Of a stretch of 29,723 nucleotides of DNA, positions 1 through 5,868 are shown in pieces. Numbering within the stretch: position 1 is the stretch's first letter; each line of letters opens with the position of its first letter. Source of the DNA: UBA2144 sp043819035 (GTDB lineage Bacteria > Patescibacteriota > Gracilibacteria > Peribacterales > Peribacteraceae); contig JBDRFD010000002.1 of NCBI GenBank assembly GCA_043819035.1, positions 1-29,723 on the forward strand, read 5' to 3'. The position numbers were made by a program, and so were the translations under genes. The notes under the pieces were generated by a model. The model was given only the letters and a program-made list of their open reading frames with translations. It did no database searches and had not been told where the DNA came from.

Positions 1-1182
1 ATAACAGGAACAGATGGTAAGACGACAACAGTCAGCATGACTGCCCATATCCTTCAAAATGCCGGTATTCAGACTGGCGCGCTCTCTACGGCATTTCTTC
101 AAATCAAAGATCAGATTGAATGGAACGAGACTCAAAAGACATCACCCTCACCCTTTCTTCTGCAACAGTTCCTGAAAAAACTTGTTCTAAATAATTGTTC
201 ACATGCTGTGATTGAAGTCTCGTCGCACGGTCTTGTGCAAGGAAGAGTGCACCACATCAATCTATCTGTCGCAGCCATCACGAATACCTCCATGGAGCAT
301 CTGGATTACCACGGGTCACTTGAGCAATACAGAAAAGATAAAGGGGGAATCTTCAAAATGCTCAAGGGTAAAGGAACTAAAGTCCTAAACAAATCTGATG
401 AAACGTTCGAACAATACTCAACGATTCCTTCCTACAGAACACTCGTCTATTCTTCAAAAGAGAATTCAAGTGCAGATATATGGCTTTCGAATATCAACAC
501 TTCACAAACTTCCACTGACGCAAAACTCAGCAAGAAGGACGACCAATTGTCAATTGTCAATTGTCAATTGTCAATTCCCCTTCCAGGAAGTTTCAACCTC
601 GAAAACGCCCTCTGTGCCATTAGCTGCGCGGTTGCAGTTGGTGTAAAACTCGAAGATGCGGTCGAAGCACTCAAGAGTTTCAAAGGAGCCCCGGGGCGCA
701 TGGAACGTATCGACGAAGGACAATCATTCTCTGTGTACGTTGACTTTACGGTGACTCCAGCCGCTTATGAAAAAACACTTACGACATTGCGTCAGATGAT
801 CGAGCCGGGAAAGCGCGTTCTAGTCCTAACAGGAAGTTGCGGGGATCGGATGAAGGAAAAGCGCCCAATTGTCGGAAGAATCTGCTCTCAGCTTGCAGAC
901 GTTGTGGTTGTTACGAATGAGGATCCTTACACCGAAGATCCTGAAAAGATCATCTCAGAGGTCTTCAGAGGCATCGATCAAAGTCAGTGTGAAGCGACAC
1001 GTATTTCCGATCGACGAGAAGCCATGGAATGGATTTTTGCGCAAGCACATCCGGGAGACGCAGTGATTCTCTGTGCGAAAGGAAGCGATACTACGATGTG
1101 GACAACACACGGTCAAGTACCTTGGAATGAACGAGAGATTGCAAGAGAACTCCTCAAAGAAAGGGTAAAGGGTAAAGGGTAA
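1..1182 (+). CDS. murE: UDP-N-acetylmuramyl-peptide ligase, MurE family (5' truncated)
   Basis: Mur ligase that adds the third stem-peptide residue to UDP-MurNAc-dipeptide in the cytoplasm, using ATP. The frame is open from base 1 and begins with the P-loop ITGTDGKTTT, so the N-terminal substrate domain is outside the window. Then come EVSSHGLVQGRVHHI, the central-domain signature NTSMEHLDYHGSLEQYRKDK, the linker LPLPGSFNLENA-like segment (here IPLPGSFNLENALCAI), and the C-terminal GRMERIDEG, GSCGDRMKEKRP and NEDPYTEDP blocks. Oddities: the usual D-Y-A-H-T-P motif reads DFTVTP, and the DNPR/DNPA motif that reports the added amino acid is replaced by NEDPY, so Lys versus diaminopimelate cannot be called. 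A heptamer tandem repeat is read in frame (about residues 182-192), and a second one supplies the C-terminal KGKG. Confident MurE family; the exact substrate is unknown. Confidence 0.9.
   Translation: MTGTDGKTTTVSMTAHILQNAGIQTGALSTAFLQIKDQIEWNETQKTSPSPFLLQQFLKKLVLNNCSHAVIEVSSHGLVQGRVHHINLSVAAITNTSMEHLDYHGSLEQYRKDKGGIFKMLKGKGTKVLNKSDETFEQYSTIPSYRTLVYSSKENSSADIWLSNINTSQTSTDAKLSKKDDQLSIVNCQLSIPLPGSFNLENALCAISCAVAVGVKLEDAVEALKSFKGAPGRMERIDEGQSFSVYVDFTVTPAAYEKTLTTLRQMIEPGKRVLVLTGSCGDRMKEKRPIVGRICSQLADVVVVTNEDPYTEDPEKIISEVFRGIDQSQCEATRISDRREAMEWIFAQAHPGDAVILCAKGSDTTMWTTHGQVPWNEREIARELLKERVKGKG
544..576 (+). repeat. Heptamer tandem repeat (CAATTGT, 4.7 units) inside murE
   Basis: Four perfect CAATTGT units (544, 551, 558, 565) and a partial fifth. 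The frame stays open; because 21 bp is three repeats and seven codons, the protein shows QLSIVNC repeated. It lies in the variable loop before the LPG-FN motif, a place where Mur ligases tolerate length change. Confidence 0.95.
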
Positions 1183-1260
1183 AGTGAAAACGAATTCGTT
1201 TTCCCTTTACACTTTTCACCTTTCCCTTATTGCTTTTCCTTTTTTATTGCTTTCCATTTC
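1163..1260 (+). repeat. Heptamer repeat and long hairpin at the 3' end of murE
   Basis: Three GGGTAAA units (1163-1183) contain the murE stop codon at 1180-1182. They are followed by the 18-bp palindrome GAAAACGAATTCGTTTTC (1186-1203) and then a loosely 7-periodic CTTT-rich tract on the other arm (CCCTTTACACTTTTC and so on to about 1260). The arms are partly complementary, so the transcript can form a long imperfect stem followed by pyrimidine-rich sequence. It may act as a murE terminator, but that is inference. Confidence 0.8.
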
Positions 1261-1288
1261 CCTTTTTCCTTACTCCAAGCACATACGC

Positions 1289-1300
1289 TATGATGGAGGA
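1289..1300 (+). promoter_or_regulatory. rnhB -10 box abutting a Shine-Dalgarno
   Basis: TATGAT (1289-1294) directly precedes GGAGGA (1295-1300), which sits 5 nt before the rnhB ATG. This is one of the few strong Shine-Dalgarno sequences in the window, and it decides the rnhB start. Confidence 0.6.
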
Positions 1301-1305
1301 ACATT

Positions 1306-1902
1306 ATGAAAACAGTAGCCGAGAAGCTGGCTGTGATCGTCGGTATCGATGAAGCAGGACGTGGTTCGCTTGCTGGTCCTGTGGTTGCGGGCGCATGTAT
1401 CCTCCCCTCAGACCGGGAGCTCCCTCACCTTATCAAAGATAGCAAACGGCTTTCTCACGAAGAGCGTGAGGAGATGTTCACGTGGATCACACAATACTGC
1501 ACATACGGCTGTGGAATCGTTGATGCACAAGATATTGACCAATTTAGAATTCTTTCTGCAACCGAATTTGCAATGCAGGCGGCAGTTGAACGCGTTGCTC
1601 GTTTGATCACTCCGACCTATCTGCTGATCGATGGCCGGGATAAGTTCTGGTTCGATTATCCGCACAGCTCAATCATCGATGGTGATGAAAAGGAGCCTTG
1701 CATCTCGGCAGCTTCCATAGTTGCAAAAGTTGTGCGAGATCGGATTATGATGACGTATGACAAAATGTATCCCCAATACGGATTTTGCTTTCACAAAGGA
1801 TATGGAACTGAGCAGCATTTTGATCTGATCAAATCGAGAGGATTATGCGAAATACACCGTAAAACATTCATACGAGAAACAACTCTTTTATGTGCCAAAT
1901 AA
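1306..1902 (+). CDS. rnhB: Ribonuclease HII
   Basis: Cytoplasmic endonuclease that cuts the RNA strand of RNA-DNA hybrids and removes misincorporated ribonucleotides. At 198 aa it is normal length. The N-terminal signature GIDEAGRGSLAGPVVAGA carries the first catalytic Asp-Glu. DSKRLSHEERE is the family DSK[KR]L motif, LLIDGRD carries another catalytic Asp, and ISAASIVAKVVRDR with the HKGYGT segment are also typical. The start is fixed by GGAGGA 5 nt upstream. It stands downstream of murE, separated by the heptamer hairpin, and probably has its own promoter (TATGAT at 1289). Confidence 0.96.
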   Translation: MKTVAEKLAVIVGIDEAGRGSLAGPVVAGACILPSDRELPHLIKDSKRLSHEEREEMFTWITQYCTYGCGIVDAQDIDQFRILSATEFAMQAAVERVARLITPTYLLIDGRDKFWFDYPHSSIIDGDEKEPCISAASIVAKVVRDRIMMTYDKMYPQYGFCFHKGYGTEQHFDLIKSRGLCEIHRKTFIRETTLLCAK

Positions 1903-1957
1903 TGTGATAATTTGCCTTGAAATTAGTACATCAACATTTTAAATTCATGGCACATCT

Positions 1958-2335
1958 ATGAGCGGATCACAACCACCAGAATCTGTGCAAAAAACAGCAA
2001 TAGACGATGGGAAGTTGATAGCAATAGTATCAATCCCAAGGAATCCTGTTTCTCATATCGAACAACCATTGCCTAAAGGTTTAAGTTCACTAGAAAGGCG
2101 CAAAGCACTTATCGAGAGGCAACAGAAGGTCGTTGCAAATGATATAGCCGAAACTCTTCAAAAGATTCTGGCAACAGGAGTAGAACAACTTGGGGGAGGA
2201 GATGTAACACATTTAGTCATCATCAAAGGAACCGAGAGCCAAATAGAAGAAGTGAAAAAGCTCGTAGGGAAATCTAATGTTCGAGCTAATGAAGTAGGTC
2301 GCATCGAACCATGCCAAAGTGCGGGCAGAGGCTAG
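1958..2335 (+). CDS. Hypothetical protein, 125 aa
   Basis: No family recognised. No signal peptide or membrane segment. The middle (about residues 40-75) is charged and helical (LSSLERRKALIERQQKVVANDIAETLQKIL), followed by a Gly-rich turn (LGGGD) and a short beta-alpha unit (THLVIIKGTESQIEEVKKLV). The N-terminus is Pro/Ser-rich and looks disordered. No Shine-Dalgarno precedes the ATG. It begins 55 nt after rnhB and ends just before a repeat-rich gap. Likely real given the undisturbed frame and protein-like composition, but its role is unknown. Confidence 0.6.
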   Translation: MSGSQPPESVQKTAIDDGKLIAIVSIPRNPVSHIEQPLPKGLSSLERRKALIERQQKVVANDIAETLQKILATGVEQLGGGDVTHLVIIKGTESQIEEVKKLVGKSNVRANEVGRIEPCQSAGRG

Positions 2336-2403
2336 TGCTGATCCCATTTATACCGGATTAACTATTACATTTTCGCTTAATCTAAATGATTAGTTGGTAG
2401 TAA

Positions 2404-2457
2404 GTCACAGGTCTCATGTCGCAAGTCACAGGTTTGGTCGCATGTCACAAGTCATAC
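2404..2457 (+). repeat. Degenerate heptamer tandem repeat (GTCACAG/GTCGCAA)
   Basis: Reads as GTCACAG, GTCTCAT, GTCGCAA, GTCACAG, a 5-nt interruption, GTCGCAT, GTCACAA, GTCATAC. Every unit starts with GTC and is 7 nt long. It is intergenic, between the 125-aa gene and arsR. Confidence 0.85.
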
Positions 2458-2524
2458 CAAGTTGCACATTAAATGATACGAACTCAATTCAAGCTTTATC
2501 TGCGAATAATGCCGCGCTCGCCTT

Positions 2525-2564
2525 CGCGCCTGCGTCGCCGTAGCGACTTCGTCGCGCAGGCGCG
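2525..2564. repeat. GC-rich inverted repeat (REP-like)
   Basis: CGCGCCTGCG (2525-2534) pairs with CGCAGGCGCG (2555-2564); an alternative inner stem is GCGAC-TTC-GTCGC (2543-2555). The direct repeat CTCAATTCAAG flanks it at about 2483 and 2649. The rest of the 2336-2730 gap holds only repeat-derived sequence. The open frame across 2473-2739 follows these repeats and is not convincing. Confidence 0.7.
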
Positions 2565-2735
2565 TAGCCGTATCGCACATTCGATTGTCAACATATTCAC
2601 TCTGGTCTGTGCAACGCTACGGAGCAGCGAGGGAGCGGTATCGCCATCTCAATTCAAGACTATCATCATCGTTATTAGTATCATTTATACAGCGAAGTGG
2701 CATGAAAATGAATTAGCTTGTTATTTATTTAGTGA

Positions 2736-2763
2736 TTGATATCATATCAAAGAACGTTGATAT
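2736..2763 (+). promoter_or_regulatory. ArsR operator (three half-sites)
   Basis: ATATCAA (2744-2750), a 6-nt spacer, then TTGATAT (2757-2763) form a perfect inverted repeat of the classical ars operator type ATCAA-N6-TTGAT. An additional TTGATAT lies at 2736-2742. The site ends on the putative arsR ATG (2762), so it would block initiation of the arsR-acr3 transcript. Autoregulation is inferred from the match and position. Confidence 0.8.
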
Positions 2764-3049
2764 GAAAGAGACTGCTAACGCATTCAAAGCACTGGCAGAA
2801 CAAAACCGCTTGGAAATACTCACTCAGCTTATGAGGGGTGAACAGTGCGTATGCAAATTGCAGGAAGCCATTGACCTTCCTCAAAACCTGCTCTCCCATC
2901 ATCTGTCTGTCTTGAGAACGGCAGGGCTAGTTAATAGTAGAAAAGAAGGAAAATGGGTCTACTACTCACTTAACGAAGAACCAATCAAAGACATGAAAAA
3001 ATTTTTAGTAAGTGCATTGCTGTCCAAGAAAATAAAGTCTAAATGCTAA
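2762..3049 (+). CDS. arsR: ArsR/SmtB-family arsenic-responsive repressor
   Basis: Winged-helix repressor that releases DNA when As(III) binds. With the ATG at 2762 the protein is 95 aa. FKALAEQNRLEILTQLMRGEQCVCKL is the family N-terminal helix block, and Cys29-Val-Cys31 matches the CVC As(III) site of ArsR of the R773 type; the third Cys of that site is not at the usual place, though the protein ends in Cys. The recognition helix is LPQNLLSHHLSVLRTAGLV and the wing is RKEGKWVYYSL. A GTG at 2732 would add 10 residues but lies within the operator region, so ATG 2762 is preferred. It is 28 nt upstream of the ACR3 pump, with the operator overlapping its start. The cassette is visibly more AT-rich than its neighbours, which suggests acquisition. 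Confidence 0.92.
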   Translation: MKETANAFKALAEQNRLEILTQLMRGEQCVCKLQEAIDLPQNLLSHHLSVLRTAGLVNSRKEGKWVYYSLNEEPIKDMKKFLVSALLSKKIKSKC

Positions 3050-3077
3050 TTTTTAACATTTCACATTTTTTTGATAC

Positions 3078-4163
3078 ATGGCAACTAAATCACATTTGTC
3101 TCCAGAGGAGATGATTGAAGAAATTGAGAAGAAGGCATTTGGCATCTTCGAAAAATACCTCAGTTTTTGGGTTCTTCTGTGTATTGTCCTGGGGGTTTTA
3201 ATTGGCAAATACCTACCAATTGTCCCACAAACTCTTAGTAAATTTGAATATGCTCAAGTTTCGTTTCCCATAGCCGTTCTTATCTGGTTGATGATTTATC
3301 CGATGATGCTTAAAATTGATTTTTCCTGCATTGGAGATTGTTTCAAACACCCAAAAGGACTGTCAATTACGTTGGTAACCAATTGGCTAATCAAGCCTTT
3401 TACAATGTACCTTTTAGCCCTGCTTTTCTTTACAATTATTTTTCAAAACTTCATCAGTCCAAAATTAGCAAAGGAGTACATGGCTGGAGCCATCCTTCTG
3501 GGTGCGGCACCGTGTACAGCAATGGTATTTGTATGGAGCCATCTAACGAAAGGAAATCCACAGTACACTCTTTTGCAAGTAGCGATAAATGATTTAATTA
3601 TCCTTGTAGCGTTTGTGCCCATTGTTTCCATTCTTCTTGGTATTAGCGATATTGCTATACCTTACGACACTCTTTTATTATCTGTGGGATTATTTGTCGT
3701 TATTCCTTTATTAGCAGGCTTTTTAACAAGGAGGCACCACATAAGAAAAAATGGACACGAATGCTTTGAGAGGGAATTTTTGCCCAAATTTAGACATATC
3801 ACAGAAATTGGTTTACTCTTTACGCTCATTATTATTTTTTCATTCCAAGGTGAGACAATTTTGAGCAATCCCTTGCATATCGGATTGATCGCTGTGCCGC
3901 TCACTTTTCAAACGTTCTTTATCTTTTTTATTGCATATTTGTGGGCGAAATGGTGTAAGGTTCCGCACAATATAGCTGCCCCAGCAGGAATGATTGGGGC
4001 CAGCAATTTCTTTGAGTTGGCTGTAGCAGTTGCCATTTCTCTCTTTGGTCTTAATTCAGGTGCAACATTAGCAACGGTTGTAGGTGTTTTGGTTGAAGTA
4101 CCAGTTATGTTGACACTCGTAAAAATTGCCAATAACACCAGAGCTTGGTTTAGGCAGACTTAG
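3078..4163 (+). CDS. acr3: Arsenite efflux transporter, ACR3 family
   Basis: Inner-membrane As(III) exporter of the bile/arsenite/riboflavin transporter superfamily, driven by the proton gradient. At 361 aa it has about ten hydrophobic segments. The key block LGAAPCTAMVFVWSHLTKGNPQYTLLQVAINDLI (about residues 141-175) has the conserved transport Cys at residue 146; a second conserved region is ASNFFELAVAVAISLFG. The N-terminus carries a 25-residue acidic/basic cytoplasmic helix before the first membrane segment. It follows arsR by 28 nt and is most likely cotranscribed and de-repressed by arsenite. No arsC is visible nearby, so the cassette would handle arsenite, not arsenate, on its own. Confidence 0.95.
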   Translation: MATKSHLSPEEMIEEIEKKAFGIFEKYLSFWVLLCIVLGVLIGKYLPIVPQTLSKFEYAQVSFPIAVLIWLMIYPMMLKIDFSCIGDCFKHPKGLSITLVTNWLIKPFTMYLLALLFFTIIFQNFISPKLAKEYMAGAILLGAAPCTAMVFVWSHLTKGNPQYTLLQVAINDLIILVAFVPIVSILLGISDIAIPYDTLLLSVGLFVVIPLLAGFLTRRHHIRKNGHECFEREFLPKFRHITEIGLLFTLIIIFSFQGETILSNPLHIGLIAVPLTFQTFFIFFIAYLWAKWCKVPHNIAAPAGMIGASNFFELAVAVAISLFGLNSGATLATVVGVLVEVPVMLTLVKIANNTRAWFRQT

Positions 4164-4230
4164 CTTCGAGATTTACCTATCGAAGCCCAAATAACTGAAA
4201 TAAGAGAATTTGCCGCAAAAGAACGACCCT

Positions 4231-4270
4231 CCTCCGTCCTTCGGCAAGCTCAGGACTACGGACGGGCAGG
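4231..4270. repeat. REP-like hairpin, CCTCCG...GGGCAGG family
   Basis: CCGTCC (4234-4239) pairs with GGACGG (4260-4265). The ends CCTCCG and GGGCAGG recur around the hairpin inserted in the tRNA-Ala remnant at 15764-15791, so these are two members of one dispersed family. Confidence 0.65.
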
Positions 4271-4273
4271 CTG

Positions 4274-4375
4274 GAAATCGTCCCGAAAAGGGGGCGACCG
4301 GTTTTTACGAGCGCCGCGACCGCCGCCCCATTATCTGCTAAAATCCGTTCGAATTTTATCGAATAGCCCCGACCA
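4274..4375 (+). repeat. Diverged copy of the 95-bp GAAATCGTC...CCCCACCA element
   Basis: Aligns along its length with the element at 21926-22021. Shared blocks are GAAATCGTC at the start, GACCGGTTTTT, the GC-rich CGCCGCGACCGCC segment, TCCGTTCGAATTTT, and the CCCCGACCA end. It fills most of the gap between acr3 and the VUT transporter gene and gives rise to a spurious antisense frame. Confidence 0.75.
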
Positions 4376-4442
4376 TTCGACTCGCTCATGGCAAGCCATG
4401 GCACATTCAAACCTAATTATTCATTTTTATTTTTCATTTTAT

Positions 4443-5153
4443 ATGAAACCCCACCGCTACTACGATCTAATCATGGCCCTCTTCGTTGCAGTGCTGCTCA
4501 TCAGCAACATTGCATCGTCTGCAAAAATCATTGATTGGAGAACATCAATCTTCGGTCTCCGTCTCGCGTTCGATGCAGGAACATTGCTCTTTCCCTTGAG
4601 TTACATCTTCGGAGACGTCCTCACGGAGGTCTATGGCTATGCCAAAGCTAGGAGGGTTATTTGGACTGGATTTTCCTGTGCTCTCCTCATGAGCGTTAGC
4701 TTCTTTGCCATTCAGAAGATGCCCGGAGAAGAGGAGTGGCTGGGATATGCCGGAGATGATGCATTCTCAGCAATTCTCGGATCGGTCAGCAACGGAGGAA
4801 TTATTATTGCAAGTCTCATGGCCTATCTCGTAGGAGAATTTTCGAATTCCTATATCCTTGCGAAGATGAAAATAGCAACAGCGGGGAGGTGGTTATGGAC
4901 ACGGACAATAGGATCAACGCTCGTAGGGCAAGCAGTTGATACCACTGCATTTATAATCATTGCCTGTGCCTTTGGTGTCTTTCCTTGGACTATTGCCGTA
5001 AGTTTGATCGTTGCCAATTACATCTTCAAAGTAGGTATTGAAGTCCTCTTTACACCAGGTACATACAAACTAGTCAGTTTCCTCAAAAAGGCTGAACAGG
5101 AGGACTTCTACGATAGGGAGACTGATTTCAACCCTCTGCATCTTCGTTCATAA
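4443..5153 (+). CDS. VUT/YhhQ-family transporter (probable queuosine precursor uptake)
   Basis: Multi-pass inner-membrane protein of the YhhQ (DUF165) family, members of which import queuosine precursors for tRNA modification. With the ATG at 4443 it is 236 aa. About six hydrophobic segments are seen, with the family hallmarks YIFGDVLTEVYGYAKARRVIWTGF (about residues 52-75), the segment ending in EFSNSYILAKMK, and RTIGSTLVGQAVDTTAFI. An in-frame ATG at 4398 would add 15 residues of low-quality sequence; MKPHRYYDL is the normal family start. Its 3' end overlaps the convergent secreted-protein gene by 26 bp. No other queuosine genes are in the window, so the substrate is inferred from the family only. 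Confidence 0.85.
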   Translation: MKPHRYYDLIMALFVAVLLISNIASSAKIIDWRTSIFGLRLAFDAGTLLFPLSYIFGDVLTEVYGYAKARRVIWTGFSCALLMSVSFFAIQKMPGEEEWLGYAGDDAFSAILGSVSNGGIIIASLMAYLVGEFSNSYILAKMKIATAGRWLWTRTIGSTLVGQAVDTTAFIIIACAFGVFPWTIAVSLIVANYIFKVGIEVLFTPGTYKLVSFLKKAEQEDFYDRETDFNPLHLRS

Positions 5154-5760
5154 GCTCTTCGAGTTTATCTCGAATGCAGGTCGACTTCTCTTGGCTGCGT
5201 AGTTGCGCACACGCTTCACGTGCCTGGCGTATGTAATCGCTGCGCTTCTTCTCTTCTTTTTGGATAGCCTGCTCTTTCTGCTGAACGGAGATGCGGGTGC
5301 TTGCTCGAACTGACTGAAAAGAACTCTGTTGTTGGCTTTTAGTTTGCGGAAGCGTGCTGCGAAATTCTATGCGCGTTCGCAGACGCTGTTGATATGTTCT
5401 ACTCTGATAGGATGTCACGCGCTTTTTCATTGTTGCACCGGCCTGAGTGCTTCGTGTGACAGTCTGTAGTTGTCTACGACTCACGCGGCTTTCATTGCGA
5501 TCTTGAAGTGATGGTTGTCTCCTTAATGTATTAATGCATCTGTTTAAATTAAAACGAAGAGCTCCCAGTAAATCACCACCCGGCATACCGAGCTGTTCTC
5601 TGCAGAGCGTATCCAATTTCTGTTCTTGAAGTTCTTGAGTCATGTCAGCCGCATTGTCTTTTTGCAAATCAAAATAATCTAGTGAATAGGCAAATGCTGA
5701 GATGGGAAGCACTGTCAACGAGAGAGACGCAGCGATTGCGCGAAAGATAGTGGTTTTCAT
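5128..5760 (-). CDS. Secreted Arg/Gln-rich hypothetical protein
   Basis: 210 aa with a clear Sec signal peptide: MKTTIFRAIAASLSLTVLPISAFA, probable cleavage after AFA. The mature part is rich in Arg, Gln and Ser and mostly helical (for example QQKEQAIQKEEKKRSDYIRQAREACAQLRSQ), with four Cys (CREQLGM, RCIN, EACAQL, STCIRD) that could form two disulfides outside the membrane. No family recognised. It is transcribed toward the VUT gene and overlaps its last 26 bp. A DsbA-like oxidoreductase is encoded elsewhere in the window and could act on such cysteines, but that is speculation. Confidence 0.75.
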   Translation of the reverse strand: MKTTIFRAIAASLSLTVLPISAFAYSLDYFDLQKDNAADMTQELQEQKLDTLCREQLGMPGGDLLGALRFNLNRCINTLRRQPSLQDRNESRVSRRQLQTVTRSTQAGATMKKRVTSYQSRTYQQRLRTRIEFRSTLPQTKSQQQSSFQSVRASTRISVQQKEQAIQKEEKKRSDYIRQAREACAQLRSQEKSTCIRDKLEELMNEDAEG

Positions 5761-5856
5761 ACGACGTTATTGTGTACTAATTGCCTCATAAAGCCAAGAA
5801 TTGTGAGATGACATGCTTCTAATTCATTGCGATGGTGCAATTGTGAATCCTCGAGT

Positions 5857-5868
5857 TATACTGGCTCT
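5857..5868 (+). promoter_or_regulatory. recG -10 box placed for a leaderless transcript
   Basis: TATACT (5857-5862), 6 nt, then the recG ATG. RNA synthesis would start on or next to the A of ATG. No Shine-Dalgarno is present. The same hexamer with the same spacing precedes obg. Confidence 0.6.

Noticed and set aside
2404..2457. Possible CRISPR array from regularly spaced GTC repeats
   Set aside because: Units are contiguous 7-mers with no spacers, and there are no cas genes in the window.
2473..2739. 88-codon plus-strand frame before arsR
   Set aside because: Low-complexity sequence from the GC-rich inverted repeats; it runs into the ars operator and has no recognisable domain or start signal.
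4177..4410. 77-codon minus-strand frame between acr3 and the VUT gene
   Set aside because: It is a translation of the diverged hairpin element and REP-like hairpin; repeat DNA explains the open frame.
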